The notes under the pieces were generated by a model. The model was not told the origin of the DNA, made no database searches, and was given only the letters and a program-made list of their open reading frames with translations. A stretch of 64,000 bases of DNA from Sphingomonas sp. ATCC 31555. Lineage in GTDB: Bacteria; Pseudomonadota; Alphaproteobacteria; Sphingomonadales; Sphingomonadaceae. The DNA is taken from NCBI RefSeq assembly GCF_000282895.1, contig NZ_ALBQ01000018.1:179071-243070 (forward strand). The letters run 5' to 3'. The position numbers and the translations under genes are program-made. The first letter of the stretch is position 1, and each line of letters begins with the position of its first letter. Positions 57,424 to 64,000 of the stretch are shown here, one piece after another.

Positions 57424-58182
57424 ATGCGCGAATTGACCTTGGAAGAGCAGGAACTGATCGCTGGCGGCACCGACACCACCGACCTTCCCGAAATCGTCGT
57501 CACCGCCGACCCAGGCGACGGCGGCGGTTGGGGAGATTGGGGCGATTGGGGCGACTATGGCGATAACGGCGACTATGGCGATGGCGGCGGTGGCGGCGAT
57601 TCCCCACCCGATCCCAACTGTGCCGGTTCGACACCGCCGGCGGACTGGGCAGACAGCCCGGAGGTCAAGGCCGCGCTGGATACCGCCAACAAGGACAAGG
57701 CCAGCGTCGAGCGCGCGATCGACGGCTGGAACACGGTCGTCGCTGCGGCGAACGCGCACGGCATCGACCCGGCGCTGCTGGCCGCGATCGGCATTCGCGA
57801 GAGTGGCTTCAGCAACATCGATCAGCCCGACGGCCTGGGACGCGGCGTTTTCCAGATCGATTTGGGCGCGCACCCCAATGTGACCGAGGCGCAGGCGCAC
57901 GACCTTGCCTTCTCGGCCGATTACGCCGCCGGCCTTCTCGCCTCCAACATGGCATCTTTGTGTGCCGAATTCCCGAATTTCACGGCGGATCAGCTTACGC
58001 AAGCGACCGCAGCGTCGTATAATTTCGGCGTGGACGATATTTCGGGCAACCCGGCAACGATCGATGTCGGTACGACGGGCAACAACTACGGTTCGAACAT
58101 TATGGGGCTGATGGGCGCGTTCAAGGAACCCGCCTCCGGGATCACGCCAGGCGCTGGGCCCGATAACGGCGGCTGCAGCTGA
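57424..58182 (+). CDS. Secreted double-glycine-leader protein with lysozyme/transglycosylase-like domain, cargo 3
   Basis: The protein has 252 residues. Leader MRELTLEEQELIAGG, then PEIVVTADPGD (residues 22-32) and a Gly/Asp/Trp/Tyr linker to about residue 60. The C-terminal domain (about 95-215) is lysozyme-like: a helix leading to AAIGIRESGFSNI with a catalytic-type Glu, GRGVFQIDLGAH (like GxMQ), and QATAASYNFGVDD (like AAYNxG). These are the GH23/SLT core motifs in order. It is a good candidate for a secreted peptidoglycan-cleaving toxin. A start-proximal AAAAGG gives a weak ribosome site. The next gene follows after 17 bases. Confidence 0.88.
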   Translation: MRELTLEEQELIAGGTDTTDLPEIVVTADPGDGGGWGDWGDWGDYGDNGDYGDGGGGGDSPPDPNCAGSTPPADWADSPEVKAALDTANKDKASVERAIDGWNTVVAAANAHGIDPALLAAIGIRESGFSNIDQPDGLGRGVFQIDLGAHPNVTEAQAHDLAFSADYAAGLLASNMASLCAEFPNFTADQLTQATAASYNFGVDDISGNPATIDVGTTGNNYGSNIMGLMGAFKEPASGITPGAGPDNGGCS

Positions 58183-58199
58183 CGACAGGAGCCGGACAT

Positions 58200-58796
58200 A
58201 TGGACCGATTGGATTACGTTCTCTGGCCGGCCGCGGCGATCGTCGCCCTGGCGCTTGCGGGTCCTGCCGTGGGACAGGGCCCGCAAGCCCAGGACGGCTA
58301 CGCGGATTGCGCGCCACGAGCGGGCGGGATCGATGCTCCCAGGCTTCGGCGCGCCATACTTGCCGCGGCCCGGCCGCGCATCGGCGCGGACACGTTCTTT
58401 GACGACAATGTCGTTGTCGTGGCGCCAGCCCGGCTGGGTCGGGGCCAGCCCGATGTGATCGCCTATGTAGCGGGACCGCGCATTTGCGGTTCGGGCGGGT
58501 GCAACGCCTATGTGTTTGAGCGTGAGGGCCGAGCGGGGTATCGGCCGCTCGGCACGATCGTTCCGGCCCGGCTTCCGATCCACGTGCTCGAGACCCGCCA
58601 TGGCGGCCGGCAGGACCTGGGCGTCGCCGTCAATGGCGGCGGCGTGCGGGTGGGATATGTCGGCGCGCTCCCCTTCAATGGCCGCCGCTACGCGGGCAAT
58701 CCCACCTTGTCCGGCGTCCGCCATGTCGCCCGCGGATCGGGAACGGTCCTTATCGGGTTGCCGGGGCAGGCCGAGGGGCAATGCCGCCTGCGCTAG
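58200..58796 (+). CDS. Predicted periplasmic protein, candidate immunity protein for cargo 3
   Basis: The protein has 198 residues. A hydrophobic signal sequence (LWPAAAIVALALAGPAVGQG) follows a short N-terminus. The mature part has four cysteines, including GPRICGSGGCNAYVFE, then a beta-rich region (ETRHGGRQDLGVAVNGGGVR) and ends QCRLR. This pattern occurs in small exported proteins of unknown function. A clear AGGAG lies before the ATG. Position right after a peptidoglycan-hydrolase-like cargo, with export to the compartment where that enzyme would act, suggests an inhibitor. Confidence 0.7.
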   Translation: MDRLDYVLWPAAAIVALALAGPAVGQGPQAQDGYADCAPRAGGIDAPRLRRAILAAARPRIGADTFFDDNVVVVAPARLGRGQPDVIAYVAGPRICGSGGCNAYVFEREGRAGYRPLGTIVPARLPIHVLETRHGGRQDLGVAVNGGGVRVGYVGALPFNGRRYAGNPTLSGVRHVARGSGTVLIGLPGQAEGQCRLR

Positions 58797-58988
58797 CACC
58801 GGGCGGGAGGGGGGCAGCCGGTAGACCTGCGCCATCGTCGTACGAGGGCACCCATCGACATCCGTTTCCTGTCGCTGCGCGCGCCGGGGCACCCCTCTTT
58901 GCCTTTCACGGGGTGGCTTCGCCGCTCCGATCGCTCCGATAGCGGAGCAAATCACAGGGCCGCCCTGCCGGGCATGGATGGGATTGCG
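58797..58988. other. Intergenic stretch before cargo 4
   Basis: No gene is seen. GCTCCGATAGCGGAGC forms a small hairpin near 58930-58945. The rest shows no repeats. Confidence 0.4.
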
Positions 58989-59020
58989 CCGAGAGCAAGG
59001 CGATGCATCGGCTAGCATTG
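58989..59020 (+). promoter_or_regulatory. Conserved cargo promoter element, copy 4
   Basis: CCGAGAGCAAGG is followed after 12 bases by TAGCATTG (59013-59020), which ends exactly 30 bases before the cargo 4 ATG at 59050. It combines the GCAAGG box of copies 1 and 2 with the CCGAGAGC start of copy 3. Confidence 0.55.
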
Positions 59021-59049
59021 TCGCCATCGAATCGGCGAAGGGTAATGCG

Positions 59050-59807
59050 ATGCGTGAACTGACGCTTGAGGAGCAGGAACTGATCGCCGGCGGCACCGTC
59101 ACCGACGGTACGGACAGCGGCGGGGACATCGTGGTGACCGCCAATCCCGGCGATGGTGGCGGGGGCGACTGGGGCGATTACGGGGACGGCGGCGGCGGCG
59201 GCGGCGGCGATGGCGGAGGCGATGCGCCACAGCCGCAGCCCCCGGAGCCGCCCTGTGGCGACAGCAATCCTGCTACGATCGAGACGGCCGACGGCACGAA
59301 ATATGATGGCCTGGATGGCGCAAATATTACGTGCCCCAGAGCATCGACAACACCTACATCAACGCCGTCGCGGAGCATCTCCACGATGTGAGGACCAGCG
59401 GGTATCCTGGCCAGATCTATGTCGAACTGAATGATATGTATACAAATCCAAGCAATCCGTTTTTCCTGGATTTCAAGGAGTATGGCACATCTTCGATGCC
59501 GGGAACGGTGGATGCGGGCACGCAGAGCTATTATAGCGAGGCGGCGGGCCAATGGGTTGAGACCAGCTACTTCGAACCCTATGGCAACGTTCTGTACGGC
59601 TACATGATGACCGTGGCCGGCTATGCGCCAGAGGAAACCTGGGCGGTTGCCGCCGCGATGCAAGAGGGCAATCCGGGCACCGGCATTCCCCATGACGATC
59701 TTCAGGACCAGCCGCACGTCAATCTGGGCATCTCGGCCGCGCAGCAATATCTGGCGACCGGCCAGAGCTACTCCCCGATCAACATCGATTCCGCACCATG
59801 CGGATGA
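59050..59807 (+). pseudogene. Double-glycine-leader protein with polymorphic toxin type 44-like domain, cargo 4, frameshifted
   Basis: The first frame (from 59050) has leader MRELTLEEQELIAGG, GDIVVTANPGD and a Gly/Asp-rich linker, then runs out of homology at 59317-59322. From there a second frame continues (KYYVPQSIDNTYINAVAEHL) to 59807. One missing base restores a protein of about 252 residues. The C-terminal part has FFLDFKEYG, FEPYGNVLYGYMMTVAG and DDLQDQPHVNLG, which follow the order of the polymorphic toxin type 44 domain (WDxK, GNxxYG, DDPxDQ). The gene may be inactive, or the base may be a sequencing error. Confidence 0.78.
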
Positions 59808-60244
59808 AGGTTGCCGGTAGGCTTGGGCCGGCACTGCTCCGATCGGTGATCGCGGCGTTGCTCGTCGGCGTGATCCAGCCCGCATCGGCTGCAGATTATG
59901 GCTGTGGCCGAACCGCGCGAAGCGCAGACGGGCGTGTCGCTGCGCTGGTGTTGCAAACCACCGGCGGGGTGACGCCCGATGGCCGTGCACCCGCATCCGG
60001 CGAAGCGCGTCTGAAGCTGGTCCTCTGCCAGAAGAGCGGATGCGGGCAGCCGATTGATCTCGGTAGGCCAAGGCCGTTGGCGGTCGGCTGGCAGGGAGAA
60101 GTGTTGACGCTTTTCTCGGACGCTATGCCCGATCGAGATATGCGACCCGAGGGTATTGCGATGCAGCCCTATGCCGCCGCCACATCGCAGGCGCTTCGCT
60201 ACGACCTCGCATCCTGCCGGCGCCGGCCGAGTGCGGGGGGCTGA
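59804..60244 (+). CDS. Predicted exported protein, candidate immunity protein for cargo 4
   Basis: The protein has about 146 residues with a signal peptide (LLRSVIAALLVGVIQPASAA), and the mature part begins DYGCGRTARSADGRVAALVL. It has four cysteines, including KLVLCQKSGCGQP. The ATG at 59804 overlaps the cargo 4 stop (ATGA); another in-frame ATG is at 59798. No family was recognised. Translational coupling and predicted export fit an immunity function. Confidence 0.7.
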   Translation: MKVAGRLGPALLRSVIAALLVGVIQPASAADYGCGRTARSADGRVAALVLQTTGGVTPDGRAPASGEARLKLVLCQKSGCGQPIDLGRPRPLAVGWQGEVLTLFSDAMPDRDMRPEGIAMQPYAAATSQALRYDLASCRRRPSAGG

Positions 60245-60527
60245 CGCTGAAAGTTGCCGGTAGGGGGAGCATTTCGCACCCGATGCGCGGTGCAGGCGGC
60301 GCGGATATCGTAGGTTTAAGCGTCCGCGTTGCTGCCTGCTTGATCGGCCCCGGCTGGTTCGATCCGGCAGCGGAGCAATTACCGCCCGATCCTTGCCGAA
60401 ATGGTGGTTGTGTTGGCTGACACGGCCGTGCCGTCTGCCGATTTCGGTCGAACGGTCGGCACTGACGGGCCAGCACCGCTTGAAATCGCCGCGCAGCAGA
60501 TGCGCCGCCCGTCCGGATGGAAAGGGA
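60245..60527. other. Intergenic stretch before the methyltransferase gene
   Basis: No convincing gene is seen. The bases GTTGCCGGTAGG near 60250 repeat a piece from the start of the preceding gene (59808-59819). An open frame that begins at 60401 and runs into the methyltransferase gene has no family likeness and no precursor-like core. Confidence 0.4.
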
Positions 60528-61727
60528 ATGATCGTGAACAACGCCAATACCGCCACACGCGACATGACCGAGCGCTGGGAAGCGCTCGCCGCCGAAATTG
60601 CGGCAGCGCAATATGATCCGGCTTGCAAGGGCCGGTTGATGGTGATGGGATCGGGCCTCGCCTTCACCGACTTTCTCCGCGATGCGGAGGACGAGATTCG
60701 CGCTGCCGACGCCTTGTTCCACTGCGTCTACGACAAGGTGACGCAAGTCTGGCTGGGGCAGATGCGACCCGACGCCTATGATCTGCGCATCCTCTACAAT
60801 GACGATATCGAGCGCCACCTCACCTATGTGCGGATGGCGCAGGCGATGCTGCACCACGTCCGGCTCGGGCAACGGGTGGTCGCCATCTTCTATGGCCACC
60901 CGGGCGTGTTCGCGATGCCCGCGCACCGGGCGATCCACATCGCTCGCCATGAGGGGCACGAGGCGCGGATGCGGCCCGGCATCTCCGCGCTCGACTATCT
61001 AATCGCCGATCTTGGCTTCGACCCGGCGCTACCCGGCTTTGCCAGTTTCGAAGCCACCGATCTGTTGCTTCGCCGCCGTCGCCTCGACACGACGCTGCAC
61101 ATCGTTCTGTGGCAGGTCGGGGTGGTTGGTGAACTGGGCTATACCAGCCAGGGGTTCGCCAATCGCGGGTTCGACGTGCTCGCCCGGCATCTGTCCGATG
61201 TTTACGGGCCCGACTGGACCGTGACCCATTACATTGCGCCGCAATATGTGGGAATGGATGCGCTGGTCGAACGGATCCGGATCGGCGACCTTGCCACCGA
61301 CGCGAACCGCGCGAAGATATCGTCGCTGTCCACCTTCTATATCGAACCGCGCGACGACGTGGAGACGGATGCGGAGATTTCCGTGGCCCTCGGCTGCACC
61401 AAGGCGGGGGACACCACATCGCGGCCGTTCCGCATCTACGATTACCGCCGCGACGGCCCACGCGAGCGCGCGACGATCCGGAACCTTGCGCAGTTTCGCG
61501 CGCCGGCCGGTTACCGCCTCACCGGCTACTCGCCCGAATATCAGTTCATGCTGGACCTCAGCCGCGACGCAGCCCTGCAGGCCGAATACCGCCGCGATCC
61601 CGCAACGGTCGTGCAGCGGGTCGCGGTATCTTTCCAGAACGAGCGGAAGGTAAAGCTGCTCGCCATCCCGCATCCCAAGGCAATCGACGCGGCGCTCAGT
61701 GAGGAACCGGAAGCGTTAGATGCGTAA
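60528..61727 (+). CDS. Borosin-type peptide backbone N-methyltransferase (TP-methylase fold) with C-terminal extension
   Basis: The protein has 399 residues. The core (about 36-290) is a tetrapyrrole-methylase fold very like the OphMA/SonM borosin enzymes: MVMGSGLAFTDFL, a Tyr/Arg segment DDIERHLTYVRMAQ (Arg96, Tyr100), FYGHPGVFAMPAHRAI for SAM binding, RMRPGISALDYLIADLGFDP and FEATDLLLR. These enzymes methylate backbone amides of a peptide substrate. The extension (about 310-399) contains YSPEYQFMLDLSRDAALQAE, perhaps related to the borosin-binding domains of precursors, but no hydrophobic core peptide is seen. The start at 60528 has GAAAGGGA before it. Confidence 0.85.
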   Translation: MIVNNANTATRDMTERWEALAAEIAAAQYDPACKGRLMVMGSGLAFTDFLRDAEDEIRAADALFHCVYDKVTQVWLGQMRPDAYDLRILYNDDIERHLTYVRMAQAMLHHVRLGQRVVAIFYGHPGVFAMPAHRAIHIARHEGHEARMRPGISALDYLIADLGFDPALPGFASFEATDLLLRRRRLDTTLHIVLWQVGVVGELGYTSQGFANRGFDVLARHLSDVYGPDWTVTHYIAPQYVGMDALVERIRIGDLATDANRAKISSLSTFYIEPRDDVETDAEISVALGCTKAGDTTSRPFRIYDYRRDGPRERATIRNLAQFRAPAGYRLTGYSPEYQFMLDLSRDAALQAEYRRDPATVVQRVAVSFQNERKVKLLAIPHPKAIDAALSEEPEALDA

Positions 61728-62144
61728 GGCGAGGACGGGGACTTAGCTCGAATTTGTACGTTTTTCTCGACAATCCTGGCCTATTCGTCGCACCACGAAT
61801 GCGCAGCTGCAGATAATAATTGCCGACGGGCTCGAGCGTCATCAGCTCGTCGAGGCTGAACAGCTGCGCCAGTCAGCGAGCAACGCTGTGATCCGCACGC
61901 CCCGCGTCGGCATTCCCCGCGCGGCGGTGTTGCCGAGCGTGAACAAAATGTCGCCAACAGCATCTTCATAGCCAGGGGCTCCAACGCGCATCGGCATATC
62001 GTCGGTCAGTCTGTTTCGCAGTGGGCTTTCAGCCGGCAAATGGGCGAGCATATCGGCCACGGTAAGCGCAAATTCCGAGCGCACGCCACTGTCTTCGCTG
62101 AGCGCGGTACGAAATGCCAGGAACGGCATATCAATATGACCCAT
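61728..62144 (-). pseudogene. Hypothetical protein gene, frameshifted
   Basis: The frame from 62144 encodes MGHIDMPFLAFRTALSEDSG and continues through SEFALTVADMLAHLPAE to about 61870, then ends in unlikely sequence. Another frame takes over with LAQLFSLDELMTLEPVGNYY and LQLRIRGATN, which reads like the natural continuation. One base appears changed near 61855-61875. The family is not recognised. Its 3' end meets the convergent methyltransferase gene. Confidence 0.5.
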
Positions 62145-62714
62145 CGGCTAACCTTGCCTTGCCTCGGCACCGCCCGGAATCTTCGTTCTGCGCTTGGTCA
62201 GCACGCGCGGCCGCTCCCTGTATGATGTTAAGATTGTGACAGGTTCGAGCCGGTCGACACTGGCCAGGCTGAGCACCAGCCGGACGATGCCGTAGCTGAT
62301 CACCAGCGCCGACTGATCATCGACAGCGCCGCCGCTCCGATGGAAAGTGGGCCATAGGTCTGCGGGTGGGTCAATACCCACGTCTCCATTACCAAAATCG
62401 CCCCGCGCAGCGGGTCGTCTAATCGCCCGTTCGTCAAGGGGCAGGTGCAACTTGGTCAGTCGTTCCAGCCGGTGGTGTTCGTATGCCGGGTACAGGGTCA
62501 TCTACGCGGTCGATGCCAGATTGATCGCCGCAGGATGGGTTCCGTCGGTGAGATCTTCCTATGTTCGTGACGCACTCCACCAGAGGCCCGCAGTGCTTCC
62601 CGCTTCGCGGAATGATCCCGTCCGCGTCCCGGCAGGGACGACTTGGCGCGTCATGCAAGGACGCTATCGGTGGAATGGCTGATAATGACTTCCGTCGACA
62701 GGTATCGAACAGAA
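62145..62714. other. Gene-poor degraded stretch
   Basis: Open frames exist on both strands, for example 62148-62501 on the minus strand, but none has a recognisable domain or a good ribosome site. It is probably decayed sequence between the broken gene and the insertion sequence. Confidence 0.4.
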
Positions 62715-63745
62715 TCAAGCGGCAGCGGGGTTTCCGGCTTGCGGGTCGAACAGCTCGCCCGTTTTGAGCATCGCATGCATGATCACCGCGAGCTTGCGTG
62801 CCAACGCCACGGCCGCCCGCTTGAAGCCGAGCCTTTCCTTCAGTGCGAGCGCCCAGGTCCGCAACCTGCTCGTCTCCGTCGACCGGTTGAGGATGACCGC
62901 GGCAGCTTCATGAAGCAGGCTGCGCAGCTTGTGGTCGCCGCGACGTGAGATATGCCCATCATGATCGACCTCGCCGGACTGGAACCGCCTGGGGGTAAGC
63001 CCGACCCATGCACCGACGGCGCGCGAGTTCCTGAAGTTCGCCGGATCCTCCACCGCTGCGGCGAAGGCGGTGGCCGTGACGGTACCGACGCCAGGTACCG
63101 AGGTGAGCAGACGGCAGCGCTGATCCTCGCCTGCCATCGCCACCAGCTGCTTGCTCAGTTCGGCCACCCGAAGCCGGATATGGCCCCAGGCCTGAAGCAT
63201 CGGCAAGACAATGCGCGCGAGCTTATCCTCGCCTTCCAAAAGGGTACCGACGTTGCGTTCGAACACACTGCCGGCCCCCTTGGGCACGATGAGACCGAAG
63301 GTCTTCATGAGCCCGCGGATCTGGTTGGACATCTGCAATCGCATCTTCAGAAGCTGGCGACGCGCCGTGACCAGCGTACGGATCAGCATGCTGTCGAAGC
63401 CCTCACCCGGACCTCCCGGTAGAAGCCAATCTCGGCCAGATGCGCCAAGCCATCGGCATCGTTGGCATCAGTCTTGTTCGCGGCCATGTCGAGCGCCGCC
63501 TTGGCATGCCGCGCGTCGATACAGATCGCCGGCATGCCCTCCGCGGTCAGCGCGTGGTAGAACCACACTGACAGCGGTCCCGTCTCGAACACTACCCGCC
63601 GGGCCTCCGGCGCGCGCTTGCGGATCATCGCCGCGAGTAGTTGCGGGTCTGACGCACACTTGCCCCGCCAGATCCTCTTGCCGCCCTGCCGGATCGAGAT
63701 CGCCGTCTCTTTTATGGATACGTCGAGGCCGATATACTGGTCCAT
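62715..63745 (-). pseudogene. IS110-family transposase, frameshifted
   Basis: The N-terminal frame (from 63745) begins MDQYIGLDVSIKETAISIRQ and has ETGPLSVWFY and NKTDANDADGLAHLAE, the RuvC-like DEDD region of IS110 enzymes. Near 63405 one base is lost (GTGAGGGC where GTGAAGGGC is expected) and a second frame supplies the C-terminal Transposase_20 domain (SVPGVGTVTATAFAA, then RNSRAVGAWVGLTPRRFQSG). Combined length is about 343 residues. IS110 elements lack terminal inverted repeats, so the ends cannot be set. Sequence from 63746 to 64000 holds no gene that I can support. Confidence 0.88.
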
Positions 63746-64000
63746 GGCTGTCCTCCGTTAGATGCCTGGGCCCGGTGTCGATCGTGAGCCCGTATCTTCA
63801 TCTTATCGGGGGGCAGCCAACCGGCTAGACTAGGTGTTCGAACATTACCACCAAACCTACGTGGCAACCGCTCCCGCGATTACGTCATGTTCGTGCTCCG
63901 GCCCGACCTTCGTCATCCCCCATTCCCGTTCGGGGAAATGCCGAATGTCCGCTGCTGACCGAGGCTGTGTAGAAACGCTGTTTCGTGGTAGACTTTCCCG

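Noticed and set aside
60401..60616. Short frame before the methyltransferase considered as a borosin precursor
   Set aside because: It runs into the methyltransferase gene in another frame, has no hydrophobic core, and its ATG has only a poor ribosome site.
62148..62501. Minus-strand frame of 117 codons
   Set aside because: No family likeness, no ribosome site, and it lies in a degraded stretch.

Overview
The window looks like chromosome from a high-GC alphaproteobacterium of the Sphingomonadaceae (Sphingomonas-like). The grounds are two large TonB-dependent receptors with EIVV-type TonB boxes, a complete Entner-Doudoroff gene set (zwf-pgl-edd-glk-eda), a ROSE-type RNA thermometer before an Hsp20 gene, the secG/pyrG pairing, and housekeeping proteins of alphaproteobacterial type. 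No rRNA, CRISPR array or replication origin was seen.

From 1 to 40.6 kb the content is ordinary core genome: an ETF-ubiquinone oxidoreductase fragment, a degenerate uracil-DNA-glycosylase-like protein, a lytic transglycosylase, moaB, a radical SAM protein, a GDSL esterase, an M1 aminopeptidase, an acyl-CoA ligase, dnaE, a lol lipoprotein-export operon with a glutathione peroxidase, a TonB receptor, hsp20, a frameshifted chemotaxis receptor, a cyclophilin, pyrG, secG, a MarR regulator, argC, the Entner-Doudoroff genes, a ParD-like antitoxin, map, a PhoA-type phosphatase, a second TonB receptor and an EAL protein. Palindromic intergenic repeats occur at 11.2, 29.3 and 33.7 kb.

At 40.6 kb an intact tRNA-Gly(CCC) is followed by a tyrosine integrase. 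This opens an accessory region that runs to the right edge. It first holds a VapBC-type pair and the wreck of a conjugation module: traG with a one-base frameshift, fused to the 3' half of trbG, then a trbI with an internal deletion, then a DUF2274 gene. A decayed 3' piece of a tRNA-Leu lies at 46.24-46.29 kb. A Fic protein, a 2-oxoglutarate oxygenase, a winged-helix protein and a nucleotidyltransferase-like protein follow.

The most interesting part is 49.6-61.7 kb. A microcin-type exporter (HlyD-family adaptor plus ABC transporter with an intact C39 leader peptidase) is followed by four cargo genes. All four begin with the same double-glycine leader (MRELTLxExELIAGG). Just after the predicted cleavage site each carries a (D/E)IVVTA motif that resembles the TonB boxes of the two receptors in this same window, then a Gly/Asp/Trp-rich linker and a different C-terminal domain. 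One C-terminus is lysozyme/transglycosylase-like. Another, frameshifted, matches polymorphic toxin type 44. Each cargo is followed by one or two genes for predicted exported proteins, some translationally coupled, one resembling the Tai/Rap1a immunity fold. Three cargo genes share an upstream element exactly 30 nt before the start codon, and a weaker version precedes the fourth. I read this as a family of colicin-like toxin/immunity pairs secreted by a microcin exporter. A borosin-type peptide backbone N-methyltransferase lies just downstream. The window ends in degraded sequence and a frameshifted IS110-family transposase.
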